Assembly (NCBI GenBank): GCA_029879645.1 | Contig: JAOUPX010000024.1 | Span: 1 to 32,374 of the forward strand | Source: Nitrospinota bacterium | Lineage (GTDB): Bacteria; Nitrospinota; Nitrospinia; Nitrospinales; Nitrospinaceae | DNA: 32,374 bases | Direction of reading: 5' to 3' | Shown here: positions 1 through 8,588 of the stretch, in pieces | Numbering within the stretch: the first letter of the stretch is position 1 | How the letters are laid out: the number at the start of each line of letters is the position of its first letter | The notes under the pieces: generated by a model | The model's database searches: none | Seen by the model: the letters and a program-made list of their open reading frames with translations, nothing else | What the model was told of the DNA's origin: nothing | Made by a program: the position numbers and the translations under genes

Positions 1-1
1 G

Positions 2-595
2 ACCGATCCTCATCGCGCCGGTCATGAAACACGTTATCATCCCGGCGAAACCAACCTGCGCCGCGCACAGGTGATCATCATTAACAAAGTGGACACAGCG
101 GAAGCGGCGGAAGTGGACAAACTCCGCCACACCATAACCCAAACCAACCCGGCCGCAACGGTCATCGAGGCGGAGTCACCCATCTCCGTTGACGGAAGCG
201 AGCAGATTCAAGGCAAGCGGGTACTGGTCATCGAAGACGGACCAACACTGACTCACGGCGAGATGCCCTACGGCGCAGGAGTGGTCGCCGCCCGGCAGTT
301 CGGCGCGAAGGAAATCATCGATCCCCGGCACTGGGCGGTGGGATCCATTAAAGATACGTTTGAGAAATACCCGAAAATCGGCGCGTTGCTACCGGCAATG
401 GGATACGGACCAGAGCAAATCAGCGATCTGGAAGCCACCATCAATGCGGTCGACTGCGACCTGGTCATCATCGGCACGCCCATCGATCTGAACAGGGTGG
501 TTAATATCCAAAAACCCTCGGTCCGCGTCACCTATGAACTGCAGGAGATCGGGTCCCCCAACCTGGAAACCGTCCTCAAACCTTTTACGGGATAA
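2..595 (+). CDS. COG2403 GTPase / cyclic 2,3-diphosphoglycerate synthetase-like protein (C-terminal part)
   Basis: The reading frame is open from base 2, so the true start lies before the window. A GTG at 71 is internal: the upstream codons read DPHRAGHETRYHPGETNLRR, which matches the conserved DPxRPGHE..YHPGETN region of this family. Further along are INKVDTA (a NKxD-like G4 motif), a VIEDGPTLTHGEMPYGAG block and GTPIDL near the C-terminus. Family members are P-loop proteins; the archaeal founder makes cyclic 2,3-diphosphoglycerate, while the bacterial role is not established. The Walker A region would be in the missing N-terminal part. The carbamate kinase gene starts three bases after the stop, so the two are probably co-transcribed. 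The family call is fairly sure; the reaction in this organism is not. Confidence 0.8.
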   Translation, partial: TDPHRAGHETRYHPGETNLRRAQVIIINKVDTAEAAEVDKLRHTITQTNPAATVIEAESPISVDGSEQIQGKRVLVIEDGPTLTHGEMPYGAGVVAARQFGAKEIIDPRHWAVGSIKDTFEKYPKIGALLPAMGYGPEQISDLEATINAVDCDLVIIGTPIDLNRVVNIQKPSVRVTYELQEIGSPNLETVLKPFTG

Positions 596-598
596 ACT

Positions 599-1567
599 TT
601 GAACACGCCCACCGGAAAACCCAGTCTGCTGATCGCCTTCGGCGGCAACGCGCTGAACGTCCCCGGCGACCACAAGCCTATCCAGAAAGAAGAATTCGTC
701 GTCGCCCGCCGGAGTATGGAACAACTGGTGCCGCTCCTGAAGGAAGGTTATGAAACCATTATCCTCACGCATGGCAATGGACCTCAGGTGGGGCAGATTT
801 TCCTGCAACAGGAACTGACGGCACACGAGTTTCCCCGACAAGTCACGCTCGACGTGTGCGTGGCGGACAGCCAGGGCCGCATTGGCTACATCCTTCAAAA
901 TGTGTTCGACAACGTATGCAAACAGAACGGCATCGACAAAAAATCGTTTTCTGTTATCACGCAGGTGGTGGTGGACCCGAACGACCCCGGCTTTCAGAAA
1001 CCGACCAAACCCATTGGCGTATTTTATAAAAAGGATGAAGCCGACCGTCTGGCTCAAGACCGCGGGTGGATTCTGAAAGAAGATGCTGGACGCGGGTGGC
1101 GGCGCATGATCCCTTCGCCGCAACCACTGGAAATCGTCGAGGAATCAATTTTTCACGATCTGCTCGAGCACGGGCTGATCGCCATCGGCGCCGGCGGCGG
1201 CGGCGTTCCGGTGTTTCGCAACGCACAGGGCGAACTTGAAGGCATCGAAGCGGTGATCGACAAGGACCGCACCAGCGCCCTACTCGCCTCGCGGATTGGC
1301 ATTGACACGCTTGTCATCCTGACGCAGGTCGACCATGTGTATCTGAACTTCAATCAACCGGACCCAAAGCCCATCGAAACCGCGACCGCCGCAGAAATGG
1401 AAGCCTGGTTGCGGGAAGGTCATTTTTTGGAAGGCAGTATGCAGCCCAAGGTGGAGGCCGCCCTTTATTTTCTTAAAAATGGCGGAAAAAAAACAATCAT
1501 TGCACATCTGAACCAGCTGGCCGATGCGATTGCCGGGCGGACCGGTACGCACATCCTGCCCGGCTGA
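599..1567 (+). CDS. arcC: Carbamate kinase
   Basis: Carbamate kinase interconverts ATP + carbamate with ADP + carbamoyl phosphate in the cytoplasm. At 322 residues the length is typical. The amino-acid-kinase fold shows from an N-terminal LLIAFGGNAL segment (phosphate-binding glycines), then ILTHGNGPQVGQ, then the glycine-rich IGAGGGGVPV stretch near residues 196-205, followed by DKDRTSALLA and a C-terminal MQPKVEAALYFL block. The start is TTG, three bases after the previous stop; no better start is available. No arginine deiminase or ornithine carbamoyltransferase gene is nearby, so an arginine-fermentation role is not supported here. Its partner is the upstream COG2403 gene. Confidence 0.95.
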   Translation: MNTPTGKPSLLIAFGGNALNVPGDHKPIQKEEFVVARRSMEQLVPLLKEGYETIILTHGNGPQVGQIFLQQELTAHEFPRQVTLDVCVADSQGRIGYILQNVFDNVCKQNGIDKKSFSVITQVVVDPNDPGFQKPTKPIGVFYKKDEADRLAQDRGWILKEDAGRGWRRMIPSPQPLEIVEESIFHDLLEHGLIAIGAGGGGVPVFRNAQGELEGIEAVIDKDRTSALLASRIGIDTLVILTQVDHVYLNFNQPDPKPIETATAAEMEAWLREGHFLEGSMQPKVEAALYFLKNGGKKTIIAHLNQLADAIAGRTGTHILPG

Positions 1568-1642
1568 AGCCGTAAAACCCTTTTTCCAGACTGGATTACG
1601 GTGTATAAAATAGATTGAACTATCGACTGACGGGAGTGGATT

Positions 1643-2011
1643 TTGGTTATTTTGTGGATAGGGATAGGCGGATTCGTCGGCGCACTTCTGCGCTACTGGA
1701 TCAGCGGCTGGATACAGGCGGGGGTGGTGACCTTTCCCCTGGGAACGCTGGTGGTCAACTTCATCGGCAGTTTTTTGCTGGCGCTGGTGATGTTTCTTTC
1801 GGAGTTCAAGGGATATTTCGGTGAAGAGACCCGTATATTTTTATCGATCGGTCTTCTGGGATCCTTCACCACCATGTCAACGTTCAGTTACGAATCGTTC
1901 AAACTGCTGGAACAGCAGGAGCACATGTTGTTCAGCGCCAATGTCATCGGTTCGGTCGTCCTCACCCTGCTGGCCATTTATCTGGGAAAGATTATCACCT
2001 TGAATCTATAA
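1643..2011 (+). CDS. crcB: Fluoride exporter CrcB/FluC
   Basis: A 122-residue membrane protein with four hydrophobic segments, the usual size for a dual-topology CrcB fluoride channel that expels F-. Family motifs are visible: GGFVGALLRYW at the N-terminus, TLVVNFIGSFLLA (with the conserved Asn and GSF) in the second helix, and GLLGSFTTMSTFSYE, which holds the phenylalanines lining the pore. The start is a TTG preceded by GGGAG at 1632-1636. The next gene, DUF190, is a frequent genomic companion of crcB. The leader is only 75 bases and shows no fluoride riboswitch that could be recognised. Confidence 0.95.
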   Translation: MVILWIGIGGFVGALLRYWISGWIQAGVVTFPLGTLVVNFIGSFLLALVMFLSEFKGYFGEETRIFLSIGLLGSFTTMSTFSYESFKLLEQQEHMLFSANVIGSVVLTLLAIYLGKIITLNL

Positions 2012-2022
2012 GCGAGTCGATT

Positions 2023-2370
2023 ATGAAAAAAGAAGGCGAGGCTGTTCTGTTGCGGATTTTCATCGGCGAATCCGCCAAGTACCAGGGGAAACACCTTTAC
2101 AAATACCTGGTGGAGTTTTTCAAGGAGGAAGGACTGGCGGGAGCAACCGTGTTGCGCGGCATCGATGGTTTCGGAAAAACCAGCCATGTCCACACCACTT
2201 CCATATTGAGACTGTCCACCGATTTGCCGATTGTCGTGGAGGTGGCCGACACACAGGCCAAAATCGACGCGATTAAACCCAGGCTGGATGAGATAGTCAC
2301 CGAAGGGTTAATCACAGAAGAGAAGGTGAAAATCATCCTTTATAAAGGGAATGACAAGAAGTTTTCCTAA
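2023..2370 (+). CDS. DUF190 family protein
   Basis: A 115-residue soluble protein of the DUF190 (COG1993) family, a PII-like ferredoxin-fold group. Recognisable blocks are LLRIFIGESAKYQGKHLYKY near the N-terminus, AGATVLRGIDGFGKTS in the middle, and LSTDLPIVVEVADTQAKI followed by a C-terminal strand with LITEEKVKI. It begins 11 bases after crcB ends, and the pairing of DUF190 with crcB recurs across bacteria. A regulatory or accessory role in fluoride tolerance is inferred from this pairing only. Its stop codon overlaps that of the convergent porin gene (2367-2370). Confidence 0.9.
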   Translation: MKKEGEAVLLRIFIGESAKYQGKHLYKYLVEFFKEEGLAGATVLRGIDGFGKTSHVHTTSILRLSTDLPIVVEVADTQAKIDAIKPRLDEIVTEGLITEEKVKIILYKGNDKKFS

Positions 2371-3797
2371 AACCGGTAGGTCGCCATGGTTCCCAGATAA
2401 ATGATATCGTTGCCGGGCGGATTGTCTTTGATAAACGGACCGGCATCAAAGAAAACAAAAATTCCCTTGATATCGAGGTGGCGGTCCACCTGCCATTTCA
2501 GTTCCACTTCCGGCTGAGTGCCGACATAACGCGCCCGGCTCGCCTGCCCGGTTTTCAACAAACCATTGGCGATGGAATAAATACCGTCGTCCAAACTGTC
2601 CCGCCAGATGAATTCCGTGCTGAGAGTCAAAAACCAGTGTTTGTTGAATTGGATGTTCATTTTGGGATGCAGGTCGCGCTGGTTGATCAACCCGGTGGCG
2701 GCCAGCTGGCTGATGTGTTTTCCCTTCGGGAAAAACGGGTTGAAGGCATTGAGATCGGCATCGTTCGGGTCGTCGTCGCCGTTATAGATATCGGCCCGCA
2801 GGCTGAACCGGATTTTTGAGTCGGCGCCTAATTTCCAAGTATACCCCGTATCTGAAGCCAGGGCATAGGCGCTGATGGTGGCATCCCCAAAACTCCCGAA
2901 CTGGTACATAAACTCGAAATTATAATCCAGCGCCCCATATTTTCCCCAGAGACGGGTGCCAAGGCTTTGCCTCACTTCGTTGGCCCTTCCCTGATCGAAG
3001 CGCGCCTGCTCGCGGTTGAGGCCGATGTAATAGACATCCAGTTTTTGTGGAACGGCCCAGCCGAGGTCCGTCACGGTATAAAGCCCCCAGAGGGAATGTT
3101 CGTTGCCGGAGTTGTTATCGAAGTAATCGCGGTCAATCTGCACCGGCCTTGCGGCAAATGCGGTTACATCCGTGCGCCCCAACTTCACCATCCCCATTAC
3201 AGCATCGTGACTGAGACGCAGGTTGGGACGTTCCCGGTAATTGAGAAACCGCCGGGAACCGAAAATGATTTCCTGCCGGCCGACCCGGATGGTGAGATTT
3301 TTATTTTTTAAAGGAAGCGGTGAAAAATCCAGAAACAATTGATGCAGGTCCAGCCGGTCCTCGTCCACCCCGCGGGGTCCCCCCGAGCGCCCGGTTTCGA
3401 TACCACTTTGAACCTGCGAGAACAAACGGAGCCGGTCACCAATGTGGAGGTCGGCATGCAATAAATAGCGTTGCAGGTACCAGCCGTTGTTGTCTTCGAC
3501 CGTCGCGCCCCAGTTTTCGTTGCGGATACTTTCAAAATGCTGGCGGGTTTCGCCACCGAAAGAGAGGTAAGTTGTCCCGGAATCGTTAAAAGGAATGTAT
3601 TTGAGCCGGTCCCAGAAGTCGGTACGCATGCTGGGATCTTTCAAATAACGGTAGTCTTCAAGATAACGTGAAGCGTTGTAGGACGGGGGAGAACCGTCGG
3701 ATGCGGCAATACCTGCAGCGGATGGACTAATAACCGTCAAACTGACCAGAATCCCGATGCATTGGGTCAATTTTTTAATGAATTTTAATCCCCCCAT
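2367..3797 (-). CDS. Alginate-export-type outer-membrane porin
   Basis: A 476-residue protein with a Sec signal peptide (FIKKLTQCIGILVSLTVI, then an Ala-rich cleavage region near residue 30). The mature part is rich in alternating aromatic and polar residues typical of beta-barrel strands. The segments YLSFGGETRQHFE, LRLFSQVQSG and LTIRVGRQEIIFGSRRFLNYRERPN match the alginate_exp (AlgE-like) family. It ends in an aromatic residue (MATYRF), as outer-membrane barrels do for assembly by BAM. The substrate cannot be read from the sequence; members of this family are often annotated as alginate exporters without evidence of alginate production, and no alginate genes are present. The start ATG lacks a good ribosome-binding site. 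Confidence 0.88.
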   Translation of the reverse strand: MGGLKFIKKLTQCIGILVSLTVISPSAAGIAASDGSPPSYNASRYLEDYRYLKDPSMRTDFWDRLKYIPFNDSGTTYLSFGGETRQHFESIRNENWGATVEDNNGWYLQRYLLHADLHIGDRLRLFSQVQSGIETGRSGGPRGVDEDRLDLHQLFLDFSPLPLKNKNLTIRVGRQEIIFGSRRFLNYRERPNLRLSHDAVMGMVKLGRTDVTAFAARPVQIDRDYFDNNSGNEHSLWGLYTVTDLGWAVPQKLDVYYIGLNREQARFDQGRANEVRQSLGTRLWGKYGALDYNFEFMYQFGSFGDATISAYALASDTGYTWKLGADSKIRFSLRADIYNGDDDPNDADLNAFNPFFPKGKHISQLAATGLINQRDLHPKMNIQFNKHWFLTLSTEFIWRDSLDDGIYSIANGLLKTGQASRARYVGTQPEVELKWQVDRHLDIKGIFVFFDAGPFIKDNPPGNDIIYLGTMATYRF

Positions 3798-3891
3798 AGA
3801 CTGAAATTATTTTAGCCCTTGATTATTTAAAACGCTCCGGCATTCGTCTACCGGGCTGACATATTCCAAGAATTTTGACAGAAATACTTCT

Positions 3892-4206
3892 TCAATTCAA
3901 CATTGCATCGTCCGGGTTGACCGTCATGTCTCCGATGGTAAACACCATGGATTCTTTCGATTCCCGGACCTGAATTCCTTTATTATGCCGCACTTCAAAC
4001 ATTCTGTTGAAGGCCTCCGTATCCAAACGGCAGGAACCCCCGTTCTCCTCTATCATAACCATAAACGCGACCAGCAGTTTTTCAATATGTTTATCCATTT
4101 TCGTCCAATCTGTTTCAATTATATTGATTACCCGGGTTTCGATCATCCCACCAGGCAAATGCAGAAATTCTCTCAATAAGCCCAGAGCTTTGACAAAATC
4201 ACTCAA
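3892..4206 (-). CDS. Small protein of unknown function
   Basis: A 104-residue frame with TTG start (an in-frame stop lies just upstream, at 4213-4215). I do not recognise a family. The protein looks soluble: an amphipathic helical N-terminal half with LLREFLHLPGG and a segment IETDWTKMDKHIEKLLVAFMVMIEENGG, then a charged C-terminus ending in DMTVNPDDAMLN. No signal peptide, membrane helix or metal motif is evident. It is upstream of, and on the same strand as, the porin gene with a 94-base gap. No strong ribosome-binding site is seen, and a shorter version starting at an internal Met is possible. Confidence 0.5.
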   Translation of the reverse strand: MSDFVKALGLLREFLHLPGGMIETRVINIIETDWTKMDKHIEKLLVAFMVMIEENGGSCRLDTEAFNRMFEVRHNKGIQVRESKESMVFTIGDMTVNPDDAMLN

Positions 4207-4386
4207 TTTAGACTAACCAAGGACTCCAAATCGAAGGAACGCCTATCTATCATAGTAAGCAAGGTTAGGGATTGATCCAAGCAAAAAGGTTCCACTCCGT
4301 AAAGGATGTGATACACTTTCCAAGGATTTATCAGGATCACCCGAAACAAAGTGATTCTCCAACCTGTGATTGAGAAGGGTGGTTTG

Positions 4387-4881
4387 ATGCTCAGTCGGAT
4401 CATCAAAATTTTTAAAGCCCTGAATTCCAATGAAGCCCCCTGGCAAATCAGTCTGGGGATCATTTTTGGTGCAATTCTGGGTTTCACCCCCCTATTCAGC
4501 CTGCACAATCTGGTTGTTCTGTTTCTGGCTCTGCTGATCAACCTGAATATCAGCATGATGATCGTCGCCTGCGCCTTGTTTTCCATTATCGCCTATGCGC
4601 TGGACCCAGTATTTCATCAAGTGGGCCTGGCACTCCTGACTTCCAAGGGACTGGAAAGTTTCTGGATCCAGTTCTTCAGTTGTCCGGTATTTCTTCTGGC
4701 GAATCTAAACAACACAATTGTCATGGGAAGCCTGGTATCAACTCTGGCCGCTTCCGTCCCCCTGTTCTTTTTGTTCAATGTCCTGGTCGTAAAATACCGG
4801 CACGCCTACAACACTTTCATCGGGAAATTCCCTGTGTTGAGATTTTTAAAGGTGCTTGACGCTTATGAGAAGTATTCATGA
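4387..4881 (+). CDS. TIGR03546 family membrane protein
   Basis: A hydrophobic protein of about 164 residues with four or so membrane segments, including SLGIIFGAILGFTPLF and LVVLFLALLINLNISMMI; the GAILGFTPLF motif with a following helix resembles DUF2062-like proteins. I chose the ATG at 4387 because AAGGGTGG lies just upstream; a GTG at 4351 in the same frame would add 12 residues. The stop TGA overlaps the ATG of the next gene (ATGA, 4878-4881), so the two are translationally coupled. TIGR03546 and TIGR03545 are defined as neighbouring families of unknown function, which fits this arrangement. Confidence 0.85.
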   Translation: MLSRIIKIFKALNSNEAPWQISLGIIFGAILGFTPLFSLHNLVVLFLALLINLNISMMIVACALFSIIAYALDPVFHQVGLALLTSKGLESFWIQFFSCPVFLLANLNNTIVMGSLVSTLAASVPLFFLFNVLVVKYRHAYNTFIGKFPVLRFLKVLDAYEKYS

Positions 4882-6683
4882 AAACTAAGGGCAGAATCAT
4901 TCGTATCCAGGGACTCGCCGTGTTTGTGATGGTGGCCGGCTTGATCGGCGCGTTTTTCGTAATGTTTCTGGACGGGATTATTAAAGATACCCTGGAGGAC
5001 CAGGGGTCCAACCTGCTGAAAGCACAGATTGACGTGGGCCCTCTGTCCACTTCTCTGATATCGCAATCAATGGACATTGGAAGCCTCCAAATCGCGAACG
5101 CTGACCGGCTGGAAGAAAACATTCTGGAAGCCGGGCGCATCAAATTAGATTTTGATGGCGGTCGGGCGCTTTCCAAAAAAGTGATTATTGATGATATGAG
5201 GCTGGAAGGCCTTCGTTTCAATGAAAAAAGGAAATCTCCCGCCAAACCCTATCAACCCAAGCGCGAAGATCCCCAATCCGGCAAGCCCGCGGTGGAGGAA
5301 AAATCCTCCGATGGATTGGATGTTCTCAAGGGACTGGAGTTCAAGAATCCTAAAGACATTTTAAAAAATGAAACCCTGGAAACACTGGAGGCGGTGGAAA
5401 AAACCAAAGGCGATCTGGAAACGCTTAAATCAAAATGGCAAACGCAAATCGATCAGCAATTCAGCAAGGAAAGCATTGCAGAAATCAAACAACGCCTCAA
5501 GGACCTGAAAGCGAAAGGCAAAAACCTGAAAGATCCATTGGCTATTAAGGCGTTTGCTGACGAAATCCAGACCCTGCGCGGCGATATCCAATCCCGCCTT
5601 GATATCATTAAAACCTTCAAAAGGGATCTGGAAACTGATATCCAAAAATCCAAAACCGTGGCGGTCAACTTGAAGAATCTTCCTAAAAAAGATTTTGACC
5701 GATTGAAGAAGAAATATTCATTAGACCTGAAAGGCGGGTCCGGCTTGGCCGGACAAATGATTTCCGGTCCACTGAAATCCAAAATTGACAAGGCCTGGAG
5801 TTATTATAAAAAAATCAGTCCCTATCTGAAGAGCGACTCGGAATCGGAACCAGAGCCGGAAAAACCGGAGCGCGGCAAGGGGCAATTCATCAAGTTTCCA
5901 TCTGCTAATCCCTTTCCCGACTTTTTGATCCGCAACGCCAGCCTTTCTATGAACGTTCAGGGTCAGGATGTGGCGGGAGATTTCCAGGGCCTGACCAACG
6001 ATCCCAAACTATACGGGAAACCCTTTCAGCTTAACATTGCGGGAAACCAAACCGATGCGTTCAAACAATTTCAACTGAATCTGGTGATGGATCGAACCCG
6101 CAACGAAACCGGGGATACTCTGGACGCCCGCGTGGATGCCTTTAAAATCAATCCCGTTCCTTTTGGCCATTGGGCTACATTAACGCAGGGTCTGGCCGAC
6201 TTTAAGGGACATATTGAAATCCGGAACGAGAAGAACCTGGCCGGAAATTTTTCGGTCAAAGTCCACGGCGCATCGTTTGCAAACGCCGGGGAAACGAAGG
6301 ATGAAATGTCTCGCCTTCTCGGAAAAGTTCTGCAAAGTGTCGATCAGTTTTACGTTCAAGTGGCTTTAAAAGGAACCTTGGGGCAGTACACACTGGACAT
6401 CCAGTCAGACCTGGACCAGATACTGGCAAGCTCGGTTCGCAAACTGTTCGATGAAAAAGTAAAGACGTTTGAGGAGGAACTGAAAAAATCCATTGCCGAC
6501 TCGACGAATCTTCCGGTTTCAGATGCCGGAGGGTTGGTTTCAGGGTTAAAAGATTACAGGAGTATTCTGGAAGATAAAGAATCCGCCTACAAGGATTTGC
6601 TCAACCAAGCCACGAAAAAAGCTCTGCTCGGGAAGGTTCCCGGTGGAGACACCCTATTGGAAAAATTCAAACTGCCCTTTTAA
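4878..6683 (+). CDS. TIGR03545 family AsmA-like inner-membrane protein
   Basis: A 601-residue protein with one N-terminal membrane anchor (about residues 10-33). AsmA-type repeats follow (LQIANADRLEENILEAGRIKLDFDG, IIDDMRLEGLRF), then a long charged, helical and probably coiled-coil stretch (about residues 145-260), and a second beta-rich region from about residue 340 (FPDFLIRNASLSMNVQGQDVAG, LADFKGHIEIRNEKNLAGNF). The large domain should lie in the periplasm. Other AsmA-like proteins bridge the envelope and move phospholipids; applying that here is inference. The overlap with the TIGR03546 gene indicates the two act together. The gene ends 14 bases from the convergent response-regulator gene. 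Confidence 0.85.
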   Translation: MKTKGRIIRIQGLAVFVMVAGLIGAFFVMFLDGIIKDTLEDQGSNLLKAQIDVGPLSTSLISQSMDIGSLQIANADRLEENILEAGRIKLDFDGGRALSKKVIIDDMRLEGLRFNEKRKSPAKPYQPKREDPQSGKPAVEEKSSDGLDVLKGLEFKNPKDILKNETLETLEAVEKTKGDLETLKSKWQTQIDQQFSKESIAEIKQRLKDLKAKGKNLKDPLAIKAFADEIQTLRGDIQSRLDIIKTFKRDLETDIQKSKTVAVNLKNLPKKDFDRLKKKYSLDLKGGSGLAGQMISGPLKSKIDKAWSYYKKISPYLKSDSESEPEPEKPERGKGQFIKFPSANPFPDFLIRNASLSMNVQGQDVAGDFQGLTNDPKLYGKPFQLNIAGNQTDAFKQFQLNLVMDRTRNETGDTLDARVDAFKINPVPFGHWATLTQGLADFKGHIEIRNEKNLAGNFSVKVHGASFANAGETKDEMSRLLGKVLQSVDQFYVQVALKGTLGQYTLDIQSDLDQILASSVRKLFDEKVKTFEEELKKSIADSTNLPVSDAGGLVSGLKDYRSILEDKESAYKDLLNQATKKALLGKVPGGDTLLEKFKLPF

Positions 6684-6697
6684 CTGCTATCATCGGA

Positions 6698-7405
6698 TTA
6701 AGAAGGAACTTCGTTGAACTGGTATCCTTTTTCCCGGACGGTGACAATATAACGGGGATTTTGCGGTTTTTTTTCGAAGTATTTGCGGAGGCGTGAAATA
6801 AAGTTGTCGACTGTGCGTGTTTCGGTGTTTGGGCTGTAGCCCCATACCTTTTCCAGAAGGTCCTCACGGGAAACCACTTTTCCACGATTGGCTATGAGCA
6901 GGCTCATTACCAGGACTTCCTTGGATGTCAGATAAAACTCCCCATCGCATCCCCTGGCTTTTCCAGTTTTGAAATCCACCCACATATTGTCGAATTCAAA
7001 ATACTCCAAACTGCGAACCGGCTCCTCATACCAATCCTTACGCCGCAGGATGCCTTTGACCCTCAGTAAGAGTTCAGGGAGGTGGAACGGCTTAGCGAGA
7101 TAATCGTCCGCTCCCGCTTCGAGACCGAGTGTCCGGTCCTCATCGGTGGTTTTGGCCGTTAGCATCAATATGGGGAAACGAATGTTGGTCTCGCGTACTT
7201 TTTTGATGACCTCCATACCCCCCATTTTGGGAAGCATGAGGTCGAGGATCATCATGTCAAATTCCTCTTGCTCCAGACAACCGAGAGCCGCCAACCCATC
7301 CTCCGCCACGGTAACCTGATACCCTTCTTTTCCCAGGTTATATGAAAGCCCCTTGGCCAGATGCTTCTCATCTTCCACCAGTAAAATTTTATTTTTTTTA
7401 CTCAT
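6698..7405 (-). CDS. OmpR-family response regulator
   Basis: A 235-residue two-domain regulator. The receiver has the acidic pair E11-D12, phospho-acceptor D55 (in MMILDLMLPK), T83 and K105 (YLAKPF). The C-terminal winged helix begins near residue 130 and shows YLTSKEVLVMSLLIANRGKV, LLEKVWGYS, and RTVDNFISRLRKYF before a terminal hairpin REKGYQF. It lies 13 bases downstream of the kinase gene and surely pairs with it. DNA targets cannot be read from the sequence, but the acyl desaturase divergent from the kinase is the nearest candidate. Confidence 0.95.
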   Translation of the reverse strand: MSKKNKILLVEDEKHLAKGLSYNLGKEGYQVTVAEDGLAALGCLEQEEFDMMILDLMLPKMGGMEVIKKVRETNIRFPILMLTAKTTDEDRTLGLEAGADDYLAKPFHLPELLLRVKGILRRKDWYEEPVRSLEYFEFDNMWVDFKTGKARGCDGEFYLTSKEVLVMSLLIANRGKVVSREDLLEKVWGYSPNTETRTVDNFISRLRKYFEKKPQNPRYIVTVREKGYQFNEVPS

Positions 7406-7418
7406 GTTCTGCCAATAT

Positions 7419-8393
7419 TCATATTTCGTTTTTAGATTGCAAATGTGCCCCGTTCATGGGTAGAGAAACCGTAAAAGTTGATCCTTTACCCTGGCCCTCG
7501 CTGGTTGCCTTGATTTTTCCTTTATGGTGATTCACGATTTCGCGGGTTAGATAGAGACCTAAACCGGCTCCTTCGATATTCTGGGTTTCTTTATTCTGCA
7601 CTCGATAGAACTTTCCAAAAACCTTCTTGCAATCCTTTTCGCTCAATCCAATACCGGAATCGATGAAATCGATATGGCAAAACTTCCCGTTTTTTCTTAC
7701 CCGAACGGTAAAGACGCTGCCTTCAGGCGAGTATCGTAAAGCATTTCCTATGAGATTGTTAAATACCATCTTCATAGCGCGCTTGTCCAAATACAGAGGC
7801 GGACAATCCTGAACATCAAGGTGCACCTGTATCCGTTTTTCAGCAAAACGCCGCTGGTGCCCATCCATCACTTCATCCAAGAACGGTTTTAATGGCACCG
7901 ATTGGAAATGCAGTTTCAGACCTTTGGGATCGGCTCCGCTGGCTTCCAGTATATTATCGATCAAACTTGAAAGCCGTTCAGTATCAGTCAACATGATTTC
8001 CACAAATTCCTTAATCTCCTCGGGAGAGACATTTTGAAGTTTCATGGTTTCCAGGTAAAGCTGGATGGAAGCCAGTGGAGATTTCAGTTCATGCGACACG
8101 CTGGAAACGAAGTTGCTCTGCAGACGATTCAATCTGGCCTGCTTGCCCCAGAAAACAAAAATCAGCAAAACCCCGCCCAGAATCACTATCATCAAAAAAC
8201 AGCCTTCCAGCAGAATCACCCAGTTCAAATCGGCATCGAATAGCTCCGGTTTGATGCTCTTGGCAAACTCCTCAAAATCACGGCGGTTTTGGATGTACCA
8301 ATTAATCCAGATACCCATAAGAATAATCCAGGCGATCTGGACGCCGATAAACACAAATATCGGATGAAATAGGGTTCTGAGTTTATTCATCAT
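7419..8393 (-). CDS. Two-component sensor histidine kinase
   Basis: A 324-residue membrane kinase. Two membrane helices (about 11-33 and 57-82) flank a very short external loop of roughly 25 residues, so no large ligand-binding domain exists and sensing may occur in or near the membrane. The H-box is SSVSHELKSP with H101; the N-box is FNNLIGNALRYS (N213, N217); the G1 box is DSGIGL near 245-250; an F-box FGKFYR and G2 GAGLGL follow. It is first in an operon with the OmpR-type regulator. Two ATG codons are adjacent at the start; no strong ribosome-binding site is visible. Confidence 0.95.
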   Translation of the reverse strand: MMNKLRTLFHPIFVFIGVQIAWIILMGIWINWYIQNRRDFEEFAKSIKPELFDADLNWVILLEGCFLMIVILGGVLLIFVFWGKQARLNRLQSNFVSSVSHELKSPLASIQLYLETMKLQNVSPEEIKEFVEIMLTDTERLSSLIDNILEASGADPKGLKLHFQSVPLKPFLDEVMDGHQRRFAEKRIQVHLDVQDCPPLYLDKRAMKMVFNNLIGNALRYSPEGSVFTVRVRKNGKFCHIDFIDSGIGLSEKDCKKVFGKFYRVQNKETQNIEGAGLGLYLTREIVNHHKGKIKATSEGQGKGSTFTVSLPMNGAHLQSKNEI

Positions 8394-8526
8394 GGCAAAT
8401 CACAAGAAAATCGTTTGAAACATTTATTTTACAATATAAATCATTGAAAAATAAGCCTTAAACCTACCCCCTCCCCCCTATTAATGTTACATAAGTTTTA
8501 CAAAACGAAACAAAAAGTAAATGTAT

Positions 8527-8538
8527 TCTGGTACCAGA
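8527..8538. promoter_or_regulatory. 12-bp perfect palindrome upstream of desaturase
   Basis: TCTGGTACCAGA is a perfect 12-bp inverted repeat, 51 bases before the desaturase ATG, in the A+T-rich 195-base region between the divergent kinase and desaturase genes. Its position suits a dimeric repressor or activator site. It resembles, but does not match, FadR operators, in which the TGGT and ACCA half-sites are separated. Operator function is inference. Confidence 0.35.
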
Positions 8539-8588
8539 CAAAAATAGAGTATCAATTTATCGAGAGATTTTAAAGAAAGGGACCCCCC

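Noticed and set aside
389-1123. 244-codon minus-strand frame over arcC
   Set aside because: Antisense shadow of a well-conserved kinase gene.
1568-1642. Fluoride riboswitch upstream of crcB
   Set aside because: The 75-base leader lacks the conserved riboswitch core and has no clear pseudoknot partners.
8527-8538. FadR-type operator
   Set aside because: FadR half-sites are spaced apart; here they abut, so only a generic palindrome can be claimed.
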